From Burkholderiales bacterium (lineage in GTDB: Bacteria; Pseudomonadota; Gammaproteobacteria; Burkholderiales; Burkholderiaceae_C): a stretch of 9,748 nt of DNA. A program made the position numbers and the translations under genes. This document shows positions 1 through 8,600 of the stretch, piece by piece. The stretch's first letter is position 1; every line of letters begins with the position of its first letter. The stretch spans positions 1 to 9,748 of the forward strand of contig SXXD01000022.1 of NCBI GenBank assembly GCA_005789685.1, given 5' to 3'. Below the pieces are notes generated by a model. That model was given only the letters and a program-made list of their open reading frames with translations, had not been told where the DNA came from and did no database searches.

Positions 1-191
1 ACGCCAAGAAGTACATCGAAGACGGCCATCACGGCGGCAAAGGCTCTGAGGCTCACAAAGCCGCTGTGACCGGTGACACCGTGGGCGACCCCTACAAAGA
101 CACAGCTGGTCCAGCCATCAACCCATTGATCAAGATCATCAACATTGTGGCTCTGCTGATCGTGCCTTTGATGATGCAATTCCACGGCTAA
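1..191 (+). CDS. hppA: Membrane-bound pyrophosphatase, C-terminal fragment
   Basis: The window opens inside this gene; the reading frame starts at base 3 and gives 62 residues before TAA at 189-191. The fragment carries [17 protein letters not shown] (residues 24-40), a segment conserved in membrane-integral pyrophosphatases that contributes acidic and lysine residues to the cytosolic pyrophosphate-Mg site. A final hydrophobic helix follows (about residues 41-59, [19 protein letters not shown]), ending in MQFHG. The enzyme couples pyrophosphate hydrolysis to proton (or sodium) export across the inner membrane. The residue that separates K+-dependent from K+-independent types lies outside the window, so ion specificity cannot be judged. 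The gene ends its own transcription unit: a strong terminator lies 16 nt past the stop. Family assignment is from recognised motifs and is quite secure. Confidence 0.93.
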   Translation, partial: AKKYIEDGHHGGKGSEAHKAAVTGDTVGDPYKDTAGPAINPLIKIINIVALLIVPLMMQFHG

Positions 192-207
192 ATAAGCCCT
201 CCAAAAC

Positions 208-242
208 AAAGCCCGTTCATGGCAACATGATCGGGCTTTTTT
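208..242 (+). terminator. Rho-independent terminator of hppA
   Basis: The 5' arm AAAGCCCGTTCATG (208-221) pairs with CATGATCGGGCTTT (226-239), with one T-T mismatch (216/231), around a GCAA tetraloop (222-225), a GNRA-type loop. The 3' arm runs into six T residues (237-242). This is a textbook intrinsic terminator on the + strand. It sits only 18 nt before the ATG chosen for the next gene, so it separates hppA from the downstream run. Confidence 0.92.
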
Positions 243-259
243 ACGCGCAAAATACACCT

Positions 260-1693
260 ATGCAACTCAACTTCATTCACAACCAATCGGTGGCCAGCCA
301 GACGGGGCAAACCATCCCCATGCTTGACCCTTCTGATGGCCAAGTTTTTGATCACCTTCAACGCAGCTCGGCATCTGACATTGACCAAGCTGTGCAGTCT
401 TCTAGGCAATGCTTTGAAGGACCTTGGGCCAAAATCAATGCCGCTGAGCGCGGTCGTTTGCTCATGGCCCTTTCACGCAAAGTAGCTGAGCACGCAGACG
501 AGCTGATACAACTTGAGCAACGCGACTGCGGCAAGCCCACACAACAAGCCATGGCCGACGCCCGTGCCTTGGTTCGTTACTTTGAGTTTTACGCCGGTGC
601 TTGCGATAAGTTTCATGGCGAAACCATTCCTTATCAAAATGGTTACAGCGTTCTCACATGGCGCGAGCCCCACGGCGTGACAGGGCACATCGTTCCGTGG
701 AATTACCCCATGCAAATTTTTGGCCGGTGCGTGGGCGGCGCATTGGCGGCCGGTAATGTCTGTGTTGTCAAACCGGCTGAAGATGCCTGCTTAAGCTTAA
801 TTCGCGTGGCGCAATTGGCAGCCGAAGTCGGCTTCCCCGCAGGCGCCATCAACATCGTCACAGGCTACGGCCATGAAGTAGGAGATGCTCTGGCCAAACA
901 TCCAGGCATCGATCACATCAGCTTCACGGGCAGCCCCACAGTGGGCACTTTGATTCAACAAGCGGCCGCCGCAAGACACTGCCCTGTCACGCTCGAGTTG
1001 GGCGGCAAAAGCCCACAAATTATTTTTGCCGATGCCGACTTGGATGTAGCCATACCTGTGGTCATCAATGCCATCGTTCAAAACGCGGGACAGACTTGCA
1101 GTGCAGGCTCTCGCGTCTTGATTGAGCAAAGCATTTACGAGCCCTTGCTGGCAAGACTGGGTCAAGCATTTTCTAAATTGCGTGTAGGCCCTGCCAAGGC
1201 CGATTTGAATTTAGGCCCCCTCATTCGAGCCTCGCAAAAGCAACGCGTTCAGGGCTTCTTGGCAGATGCTCAAGCTGCCGGCATAGCCACAGTCGCGCAA
1301 GGCATGGTCGTTTCGGATGCGCCAGAGTCTGGCTTCTACCAAGCGCCCGTTTTATTGCGCGACGTTCCTGTCGACCACAGGGTCGCCCAAGAAGAAGTGT
1401 TTGGCCCTGTGCTGTCAGCCATGCGTTTTGAAGGAGAAGATCAGGCCGTGCAGCTTGCCAACGCCACCTCTTTTGGGTTGGTGGCGGGTGTATGGACGCG
1501 AGATGGCGGTCGACAATTCCGAATCGCCAAACGTCTTCGAAGCGGTCAAGTGTTTATCAACAACTACGGCGCAGGCGGCGGTGTTGAGTTACCCTTTGGC
1601 GGCGTGAAGTCTTCTGGGCATGGCCGTGAAAAAGGTTTTGAAGCGCTGTATGGTTTCACCACCTTGAAAACAGTAGCCATTCACCACGGCTAA
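260..1693 (+). CDS. NAD-type aldehyde dehydrogenase, substrate unknown
   Basis: Predicted cytosolic oxidoreductase of the ALDH superfamily (477 residues from this start, a usual length), oxidising an aldehyde to the acid. Residues seen: PWNYP with Asn148 (oxyanion hole), KPAE with Lys171 and Glu174, FTGS (222-225) at the cofactor loop, general base Glu246 in LELGGKSP, nucleophile Cys280 in NAGQTCSAG, and EEVFGP with Glu379 and Phe381. Glu174 aligns with the ALDH2 glutamate that binds the adenosine ribose, favouring NAD+ over NADP+. The reading frame stays open to an ATG at 227, but that codon lies inside the hppA terminator stem and would add 11 non-family residues, so ATG 260 is preferred. 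It has no clear Shine-Dalgarno sequence. The SDR follows after 52 nt. Similarity is to betaine-aldehyde-type ALDHs; the substrate cannot be named. Confidence 0.9.
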   Translation: MQLNFIHNQSVASQTGQTIPMLDPSDGQVFDHLQRSSASDIDQAVQSSRQCFEGPWAKINAAERGRLLMALSRKVAEHADELIQLEQRDCGKPTQQAMADARALVRYFEFYAGACDKFHGETIPYQNGYSVLTWREPHGVTGHIVPWNYPMQIFGRCVGGALAAGNVCVVKPAEDACLSLIRVAQLAAEVGFPAGAINIVTGYGHEVGDALAKHPGIDHISFTGSPTVGTLIQQAAAARHCPVTLELGGKSPQIIFADADLDVAIPVVINAIVQNAGQTCSAGSRVLIEQSIYEPLLARLGQAFSKLRVGPAKADLNLGPLIRASQKQRVQGFLADAQAAGIATVAQGMVVSDAPESGFYQAPVLLRDVPVDHRVAQEEVFGPVLSAMRFEGEDQAVQLANATSFGLVAGVWTRDGGRQFRIAKRLRSGQVFINNYGAGGGVELPFGGVKSSGHGREKGFEALYGFTTLKTVAIHHG

Positions 1694-1735
1694 GTTTCTT
1701 GTGCACTGAGTTGTCATTGCAGACATTTCATTTTT

Positions 1736-1739
1736 AGGA
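1736..1739 (+). promoter_or_regulatory. Ribosome binding site of the SDR gene
   Basis: AGGA lies 6 nt before ATG 1746 in the 52-nt ALDH-SDR gap. It supports the chosen SDR start and is the clearest Shine-Dalgarno sequence in the + strand run. Confidence 0.6.
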
Positions 1740-1745
1740 TTTCAA

Positions 1746-2507
1746 ATGAACATCAATCAAAAAGTGGTCATCGTGACGGGTTCCGGTGGCGGTATTGGCG
1801 AAGGCATTGCCAAACATTTCGCAGCGCATGGCGCCAAGGTTTTGGTGAATGACATTCAAGCCACTGCAGGCCAAAAAGTGGTTCAAGAAATTCAAGCAGC
1901 AGGCGGCACTGCGGCCTTCTTTGTCGCAGACGTCACACGCTCAGACGATGTCAAAGCTTTGGTGCACGAAGCTGTGAAATTGTGGGGTCATTTGGATGTG
2001 ATGATCAATAACGCTGGGTGGACACACCGCAATCGCCCTGCGCTGGAAGTCAGCGAAGATGAGTTTGACCGGTGCTATGCGGTCAACATGAAAAGTATTT
2101 ATTTATCCACTGTTCACGCCGTGCCAGAGTTTCGAAAAAATGGCGGTGGTGCCTTCATTAACATTGCGTCGACGGCTGGTATTCGGCCACGCCCCGGCCT
2201 GACTTGGTACAACGGCTCTAAAGGCGCTGTCATTACCACCAGCAAATCTTTGGCGGCCGAACTCGGCCCCGACAACATCCGTGTGAACTGCATCAACCCT
2301 GTGTTCAACCCAGACACTGGCTTGTCGGCAGAATTCGCAGGTGGCCCGGTGGACGATGCCAGGCGTGCCAAGTTCATGGCCTCTATACCGCTGGGGCGTT
2401 TTTCGACAGCCTTGGATGTGGCCAATGCCGCCTTGTATTTGGCCAGCGACGAAGGCTCCTTCATCAGTGGTGTTTGCATTGAAGTAGACGGCGCACGTTG
2501 TGTCTGA
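1746..2507 (+). CDS. Short-chain dehydrogenase/reductase (classical SDR, NAD-type)
   Basis: A 253-residue classical SDR, the standard single-domain Rossmann length. Visible: cofactor motif TGSGGGIG (11-18), Asp36 at the end of the second beta strand (predicts NAD(H) over NADP(H)), NNAG (88-91), and the catalytic tetrad Asn114, Ser142, Tyr155, Lys159 (YNGSK). It would interconvert an alcohol and a carbonyl on a soluble substrate. Such proteins are often auto-annotated as 3-oxoacyl-ACP reductase or glucose 1-dehydrogenase; nothing here supports either. Residues 181-192 read [12 protein letters not shown], so the usual Pro-Gly after the sixth strand is Pro-Val. Position directly behind an ALDH suggests successive oxidation of one substrate (inference). 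Its last codons overlap the start of moaA by 8 nt. Confidence 0.9.
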   Translation: MNINQKVVIVTGSGGGIGEGIAKHFAAHGAKVLVNDIQATAGQKVVQEIQAAGGTAAFFVADVTRSDDVKALVHEAVKLWGHLDVMINNAGWTHRNRPALEVSEDEFDRCYAVNMKSIYLSTVHAVPEFRKNGGGAFINIASTAGIRPRPGLTWYNGSKGAVITTSKSLAAELGPDNIRVNCINPVFNPDTGLSAEFAGGPVDDARRAKFMASIPLGRFSTALDVANAALYLASDEGSFISGVCIEVDGARCV

Positions 2508-3657
2508 ACGCGTTATTCCCATCCTCAGTCAGCCCCTAGGGAATCTGCCTATTCCTGAGCCTTCACAAGCTCAGGCTTGGGCGCCAGGGCAGCAACTGCT
2601 TGATCAAAGAAAGCGTCCTTTGCGCGATTTGCGCATCAGCGTCACAGACCGTTGCAATTTCCGTTGCAGCTACTGCATGCCCAAAGAGATCTTTAATAAC
2701 GACTATGTCTATTTGCCACACAGTGCGCTGCTCAGCTTCGAAGAAATTACGCGCACGGCCCAAAGCTTCATTGAATTGGGTGTTGAAAAACTTCGACTGA
2801 CGGGCGGCGAGCCCCTGCTGCGAAAAAATCTAGAAGTCCTCATTGCTCAGTTGGCGGCCTTGAAAACTTTGGCCGGTCAAGACTTGGACATCACCCTCAC
2901 AACCAACGGCTCCCTTTTGGCACGAAAAGCCCAGGCTCTGAAAAGTGCGGGCTTAAAACGCGTGACAGTCAGTTTGGATGGCCTGGATGACAAAGTGTTC
3001 AAACAAATGAACGACGTTGACTTTCCGGTCAGCGATGTTCTAGAGGGTATTCAAGCCGCACAGGCTGCTGGCTTAGGCCCCATCAAAGTCAACATGGTGG
3101 TGAAGCGAAGCACCAATGAACAAGAAGTATTACCCATGGCGCGGTATTTCAAAGGCAAAGGCATTGCACTTCGGTTCATTGAGTACATGGATGTGGGTGC
3201 CACCAATGGCTGGCGCATGAATGAAGTGATGCCCAGTGCGGACATTTTGCAGTTGCTGCAAACCGAGATGGCATTGACACCGCTTCAAGCCAGCCAGGCC
3301 GGCGAAACAGCAGAGCGTTGGGGTTATCTGAATGAACAAGGCGTTCACGATCAGAGCTTGGGCGAAATTGGGTTCATCAGCAGTGTGACCAAAGCCTTTT
3401 GCAGCGATTGCAACCGCGCGCGCTTGACCACCGAAGGACAACTCTATTTGTGTTTGTTTGCCTCGCAAGGCTACGACCTCAAACCTTTGGTGCGAAGCGA
3501 GTTGGATCAAAGCGCCCTCACGCAGGCCATTGCGGCCATTTGGTCGCAACGAGATGACCGGTATTCTGAACTTCGAGTCTCAGAGCCTGCATTGGAAAAC
3601 AGTTCAGCGCCAATTGGCGCCAAACGCAAGGTTGAGATGAGCTACATCGGCGGCTAA
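2500..3657 (+). CDS. moaA: GTP 3',8-cyclase, first step of Moco synthesis
   Basis: Radical SAM enzyme that converts GTP to 3',8-cyclo-7,8-dihydro-GTP, the precursor MoaC turns into cyclic pyranopterin monophosphate. The N-terminal cluster motif is CNFRCSYC (Cys52, Cys56, Cys59, the CxxxCxxC pattern), followed by TGGEPLL (101-107) for SAM binding. The C-terminal cluster that binds GTP uses Cys301, Cys304 and Cys318, and the protein ends in the conserved Gly-Gly (384-385). At 385 residues it is longer than the E. coli enzyme (about 329) because of a roughly 40-residue N-terminal extension, which I recall as usual in Burkholderiales. The start is GTG; the MSERVIP beginning matches that group and supports it. 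It overlaps the SDR stop by 8 nt and has no strong Shine-Dalgarno sequence, so it probably depends on translational coupling. Confidence 0.96.
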   Translation: MSERVIPILSQPLGNLPIPEPSQAQAWAPGQQLLDQRKRPLRDLRISVTDRCNFRCSYCMPKEIFNNDYVYLPHSALLSFEEITRTAQSFIELGVEKLRLTGGEPLLRKNLEVLIAQLAALKTLAGQDLDITLTTNGSLLARKAQALKSAGLKRVTVSLDGLDDKVFKQMNDVDFPVSDVLEGIQAAQAAGLGPIKVNMVVKRSTNEQEVLPMARYFKGKGIALRFIEYMDVGATNGWRMNEVMPSADILQLLQTEMALTPLQASQAGETAERWGYLNEQGVHDQSLGEIGFISSVTKAFCSDCNRARLTTEGQLYLCLFASQGYDLKPLVRSELDQSALTQAIAAIWSQRDDRYSELRVSEPALENSSAPIGAKRKVEMSYIGG

Positions 3658-3694
3658 TCTCATTCAATAGACATCCACGGAACAATACTCACAC

Positions 3695-4318
3695 ATGAAC
3701 GATCTGAGCATGACAGGCTTGATTTTGGCCGGAGGTCGAGGTGCGCGCATGGGCGGCATTGACAAAGGTTTGCAAAGTTTCAATGGCACTCCACTCACCC
3801 TTCACACACTCATGCGACTGCAAATGCAAACGTCTGAGCCCTTGTCCCAGATCATGGTGGTGGCCAACCGAAACTTGTCGGCCTACGAATCTTTTGGGGT
3901 GCAAGTATGGCCCGACAGCACCGATGGTTTTGCGGGCCCCCTTGCCGGATTTTTAACAGGCCTTGAACGCTGTGAAACAGACTTGTTGCTAACCGTGCCT
4001 TGCGACAGTCCCTTGTTTCCTTTCAATTTAGCGCAGCGTTTGTTGGACACTTTAATTTCTGAAGAAGCTGATATCACAGTGGCCGCCGCCAGAGAAGAAG
4101 ACGGTACGGTGCGAGCGCAACCCGTCTTTTGTTTGATGCGGGTGAACTTGTTAGAAAGTTTGGTCAAGTTCATGCAGTCGGGTGGCCGCAAAATTGATGC
4201 TTGGACGGCCCTTCATAAAACCGTGTTGGTGCCGTTTGACACACCCGATGTCGACCCTCGTGCCTTCTTCAATGCCAATACCCTCGAAGAATTGCACCGC
4301 CTCGAAAAAACCACATGA
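3695..4318 (+). CDS. mobA: Molybdenum cofactor guanylyltransferase
   Basis: Cytosolic nucleotidyltransferase that transfers GMP from GTP to Mo-molybdopterin, giving the (bis-)MGD cofactor used by DMSO-reductase-family enzymes. The 207 residues are close to the family norm (E. coli about 194). Motifs: GTP-binding loop LAGGRGARMGG (11-21) with Lys24, DGFAGPLAG (77-85), and VPCDSP with Asp104 as the likely Mg ligand. Further family signatures are QPVFCLM (142-148), GGRKIDAW (163-170) and FFNANT (191-196). It starts 37 nt after moaA without a convincing Shine-Dalgarno sequence. ATG 3710 (Met6) is an alternative start just before the GTP-binding loop and cannot be excluded. The gene ends in ATGA, sharing 4 nt with moeA. 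Its presence implies that the cell uses MGD-type molybdoenzymes. Confidence 0.95.
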   Translation: MNDLSMTGLILAGGRGARMGGIDKGLQSFNGTPLTLHTLMRLQMQTSEPLSQIMVVANRNLSAYESFGVQVWPDSTDGFAGPLAGFLTGLERCETDLLLTVPCDSPLFPFNLAQRLLDTLISEEADITVAAAREEDGTVRAQPVFCLMRVNLLESLVKFMQSGGRKIDAWTALHKTVLVPFDTPDVDPRAFFNANTLEELHRLEKTT

Positions 4319-5592
4319 CACACCCACCGTCACTGGCTGACATTGCCGCACAACTTGAAGCTTATGACCCGCAGGCACTTCAGGCCAACGAGGTCTTGAA
4401 TTTTCTGGATCACTTGGTGACGCCAGTGCACGAATCAGAATCAGTCGATATTTTCGCAGCACTGGGCAGAGTCACTGCGCAAGACGTGATCAGCCCCATC
4501 AATGTGCCACCGCACGACAACTCCGCCATGGATGGCTTTGCCTTTGATGGCGCCCAATTGCGTGACACGCAAAGCTTATCGCTGAAAGTGGTGGGCACCG
4601 CTCTCGCGGGAAAAGCATGGGCAGGTGCTGTCAACGCGGGCGAATGCGTGAAGATCATGACGGGCGCCATCATGCCCGAAGGACTGAACACGGTGGTGCC
4701 GCAAGAGCTTTGCCACATCACGGCAAGCGAAGCCATTGAAATTCCTGCTGGTCTGCTCAAGGCAGGAGACAACCGCCGCTTGTGTGGCGAAGACATCATG
4801 CAGGGGCAACCCGCCCTTCTCAAGGGTGCCTCGATTACGCCTGCAGCAGCAGGACTGCTGGCCAGCTTGGGGGTTCCCAATGTTTTGGTGGTGCGTCGCT
4901 TGCGGGTAGCTTATTTCTCAACGGGCGATGAAATATTGAGTCTGGGTGAAGCGCCCCGCGAAGGCGCTGTGTATGACAGCAACCGCTACACGGTGCATGG
5001 CATGCTTCAAGCATTGGGCTGCGAGATGATGGACATGGGCGTAGTCAAAGACATTCCTGAATTGTTAGAGCAAGCCTTTAACAAGGCCGCAGAGCAAGCC
5101 GATGCCATCATCACCAGCGGTGGTGTGAGTGTGGGCGAAGCCGATTTCACCAAGGCCATGATGAAGAAGTTGGGCGATGTGGTGTTTTGGAAAATCGCCA
5201 TGCGTCCCGGCCGTCCGATGGCCGTCGGCCGAATTCAAAAAGGTCAGCGCTCAGCCGTTTTGTTTGGACTTCCAGGCAATCCTGTCGCGGTCATGGTCAC
5301 ATTTTTGGCTTTTGTCAAACCAGCCTTACTGAAAATGATGGGCAGCACGGCCACGCCCTTGCCAATGCTCAGGGCCAGAACGCAGGAAGTGTTGCGCAAA
5401 AAACCAGGCAGAACAGAATACCAACGCGGCATTGTTTCTCGCAATGCGCAAGGTGAACTTCAAGTCATCACCACCGGCAATCAAGGCTCCGGTGTATTGA
5501 GCTCTATGGTGCAAGCCAATGGTTTGATTGTTTTATCGCACCAACAAGGCACAGCCCAGCTAGGTGACTGGGTGGACGTGTTGGTGCTTTAA
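4315..5592 (+). CDS. moeA: Molybdopterin molybdenumtransferase
   Basis: Inserts molybdate into adenylylated molybdopterin (made by Mog/MogA, not in this window) to form active Mo-molybdopterin. The 425 residues cover the four MoeA domains. Signatures seen: PPHDNSAMDG (65-74), IMTGAIMP (114-121), CGED (157-160), STGDE (202-206), YDSN (220-223), the MoaB/Mog-like ITSGGVSVGEADF (266-278), and GLPGNPVAVMV (318-328). The stretch WKIAMRPGRP (292-301) keeps Lys293 but has Arg297 where E. coli has the first Lys of KPGKP; this looks conservative. The start is fixed by the ATGA overlap with mobA. The 3' end faces the RND gene with a 9-nt gap, and a nested stem-loop covers the final codons. Confidence 0.96.
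   Translation: MTHPPSLADIAAQLEAYDPQALQANEVLNFLDHLVTPVHESESVDIFAALGRVTAQDVISPINVPPHDNSAMDGFAFDGAQLRDTQSLSLKVVGTALAGKAWAGAVNAGECVKIMTGAIMPEGLNTVVPQELCHITASEAIEIPAGLLKAGDNRRLCGEDIMQGQPALLKGASITPAAAGLLASLGVPNVLVVRRLRVAYFSTGDEILSLGEAPREGAVYDSNRYTVHGMLQALGCEMMDMGVVKDIPELLEQAFNKAAEQADAIITSGGVSVGEADFTKAMMKKLGDVVFWKIAMRPGRPMAVGRIQKGQRSAVLFGLPGNPVAVMVTFLAFVKPALLKMMGSTATPLPMLRARTQEVLRKKPGRTEYQRGIVSRNAQGELQVITTGNQGSGVLSSMVQANGLIVLSHQQGTAQLGDWVDVLVL
5538..5587. terminator. Nested stem-loop at the convergent moeA/RND junction
   Basis: GCACCAACA (5538-5546) and TGTTGGTGC (5579-5587) form a perfect 9-bp outer stem. The 32-nt interior holds a second hairpin, CCCAG (5555-5559) with CTGGG (5568-5572), loop of 8 nt. 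On the + strand the 3' arm runs into TTTAAAC, so the T tract is only three bases. On the - strand, 14 nt past the RND stop, the arm is followed by an A-rich stretch with no T tract. It may end or protect the moeA message, or block read-through from both sides, but it is weak as a classical intrinsic terminator and overlaps coding sequence. Confidence 0.35.
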
Positions 5593-5601
5593 ACAGCAGT
5601 G

Positions 5602-8600
5602 TCAGTGCTGATGCACTGAACTTGCAGATTGGTCCAGCACATCGGCCTTGTTGGCCCCAGGAATTTTTTTGCGCGCAAACAGCGAGTACATGGTGGGCAC
5701 CACAAAGACCGTTAGCAGCGTTCCGAAACTCATACCGCCCACAATGACCCAACCAATTTGAATACGGCTTTCAGAGCCTGCGCCTGTGGAAAGCGCCAAT
5801 GGCAGCGCACCCAATACCATGGCACCAGTGGTCATCAAAATGGGGCGCAAGCGTTGGCCTGACGCTTTCACAATGGCATCGAAGGTTTCGACGCCCTGCG
5901 CTCGCAACTGATTTGTAAACTCTACAATCAAAATGCCGTGCTTGGTGATCAAGCCAACCAATGTGATCAAGCCAATTTGGGAATACACATTGAGCGTACC
6001 CCCTGTCAACTTCAGCGTCATGAGGGCACCAAACATGGACAAGGGTACCGACAACATGATGACCAAGGGGTCAATGAAGCTTTCAAATTGAGCAGCCAAC
6101 ACCAAAAAGATAAAGAACAAAGCCAACACAAATACAACGATCAATGCGCCTTGTGAATTTCTAAATTCACGCGACGTACCATTCAGTTCTGTGGTGTAAC
6201 CCGTCTTTAAAATGCCTGCAGCTGTTTTGTCTAAGAATGTCAGCGCGTCGCCCAGTGCATAGTCGGGCGCTAAGTTGGCTGTGATCGAGACCGATCGGCG
6301 CTGCCCAAAGTGATTCAATTCGCGGGGCGAAACGCTCTCGCGAACTTTGACCAAGGCACTCAGAGGAATCACCGTGTCATTTCGGCCACGGACGTAAATG
6401 TTGTCAACGTCATCCGGTGTGTTACGGCCACTCATTTGGGTTTGCACAATGACATCGTATTGCTCTGCATCGCGTTTGTAACGTGTGACGACACGGCCGC
6501 CCAACATGGTTTCAATGGCCCGTGCAACCACATCCACGCTGACACCCAATTCTGTGGCTTTGATTCGATCGACGTCAATGCGAAGTTCTGGCTTGTTCAA
6601 ACGCAAGTCGACGTCAGGCGCAATGAAGCCTGGATTCTTGGCAATTTCGTCCAACATCTGACGCGTCACTGCATTCAAGTTCTGATAACTGTCAGACGTT
6701 TGAATGACGAAATTGACAGGACGCTCACGGAAACCTTGGCCTAAGGATGGCGGCGTGATGGGAAAGGCATTGACGCCCGCAATGCCGTTGAATTTACCTT
6801 GCATTTCACGCGCAATTTCGAGGGTTGTGCGCTTGCGCTCATCCCAGTCAACGGCTCGGTAGATCACACTGCCTTGAGCAACAGTTGGGTTGCCTAGGTT
6901 GGCAAAAATTCGATCGAATTCTGGATAAGCAGCGCCAATTTTTTCGAGAGCCTTGGCATATTTATCTGTGAAGTCCAAGGTGGAACCATCGGGCGCTGTC
7001 ACTGTTGCCAAAATGATGCCACGATCTTCCAAGGGCGAGAGTTCTTGTTTCATGGTGGGATAAACTAACACAATGCCAACGCCGCAAGAGGCCATGATCA
7101 AGACCACGAGCCAGCGCGCTTTTCTCAACACCAGGGTGAGCAACTTCGCATAGCCATTTGACAAACCGGTTAGGATTTTTTCCATGAACCTGTCAAAGAA
7201 ATTCGGATTGGGGTTGTGTCTCAACAGCAAAGAACTCATCATGGGCGAAAGGGTGAGCGCCACCAAGCAAGAAACCAGCACTGCGCCAGCCAAGGCCAAG
7301 GCAAATTCACTGAACAATTTACCCGTTCGTCCTGGCGTGAAAGCCAAAGGTGCAAACACGGCTGCCAAAGTGAGCGACATGGCCACAATGGCAAAGCCAA
7401 TTTCTCTAGCCCCCTTGATGGCTGCAGAAAACGGATCGAGACCCTCTTCAATGTAACGGTAAATGTTCTCTAACATCACGATGGCATCGTCCACCACCAA
7501 ACCAATGGCCAAAACCAAGGCCAGCAAGGTCAATGTATTGATGGTGAATCCAGCAAGTGCCATCATGGCGAATGTGCCAACCAAACTAACAGGAATGGTA
7601 ATGATGGGAATGATGGAGGCACGGAAAGTTCGCAGGAAAACAAAAATGACAAGCGCTACCAAAACGACAGCTTCCAGAATGGTTTTAAAAACGCTCTTAA
7701 TGGATTTATCAATGAACACAGAGTTGTCGTTGGCCACACTGATCAGAACGTCTCTCGGCAAATCCTGCTGAAGCTTGGGCATCATTTCTCGAACGCCTTT
7801 GGACAATTCCAAGGGGTTGGCTGTGGCTTGCCGAATCACCCCTGCAGAAATAGCAGTTATGCCATTCAAACGAACTCGACTGCGGTCATCCGCAGCAGCC
7901 TCCTCGACTTTGGCCACGTCTCGAATCTTGATAGGGAAGCCGTTCACGTTGCGAATGGTGATGTCACCAAATTGGCCAGCTCTGATCAGGTCTGTTTGCG
8001 ATGTGACACTGAACTCACGCAGTTGTGATTCAATGCGTCCTGCTGGCAACTCTAGGTTACTGCGGCGAATGGCGTCTTCAACATCCTGGGAGGTCAGGCG
8101 GTAAGCCGCCATGCGTTCAGCATCCAACCAAACGCGCATGGCATATTTGCGCTCACCAAAAATACGAACATCGGCAACACCGGTTACGGTTTGCAAGCGT
8201 GGCTTCACAACTCGATTGATCAAATCGCTGATTTGAAGCGGCGACAAAGTCTCACTGGAGAAGGCCAACCAAATGACGGGGAAAGCATCTGCCTCCACCT
8301 TGGCAATGACGGGTTCTTCAATGGCTTGTGGCAAACGGCCGCGAATTCGAGAGGTTCTGTCGCGAACTTCTGCCGCAGCTGTGTCGGCGTCTTTTTCTAA
8401 GCGAAAACGAACCGTGATTTGCGACTGATCAGCACGGCTGATGGAAGTGATGACATCGACAGCATCAATGCCGGCAATGGAATCTTCCAAAGGCTTGGTC
8501 ACTTGCGACTCAATCACCTCGGCCGATGCGCCAGGGTATTTCACACTGACCGTGACAGTGGGTTCGTCAATCTTGGGATACTCACGCAAAGAAAGGCGGT

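Noticed and set aside
168..194. TTGATG and TAAATA as a promoter for the ALDH run
   Set aside because: Spacer of 15 nt is too short, and transcripts from it would pass straight through the hppA terminator.
227..259. ATG 227 as the start of the aldehyde dehydrogenase
   Set aside because: It lies within the hppA terminator hairpin, and the extra 11 residues do not look like an ALDH N-terminus; ATG 260 gives the normal length.
1712..1730. Small hairpin TGTC/GACA followed by a T-rich stretch after the ALDH stop
   Set aside because: Only 4 bp of stem with a 6-nt loop; too weak to be a terminator.
1711..1740. Promoter-like TTGTCA and TAGGAT with an 18-nt spacer before the SDR
   Set aside because: The supposed -10 is the SDR ribosome binding site, and transcription from it would start at the ATG; chance match is more likely.
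3130..3549. Long - strand reading frame opposite moaA
   Set aside because: Antisense to conserved MoaA motifs, with no recognisable protein features.
4950..4968. Inverted repeat AGCGCC/GGCGCT in moeA
   Set aside because: Short GC-rich repeat within a conserved coding region; expected by chance.
6153..6170. Perfect 8-bp inverted repeat GTGAATTT/AAATTCAC in the RND gene
   Set aside because: It lies deep inside coding sequence with a 2-nt centre and no regulatory context; probably chance.
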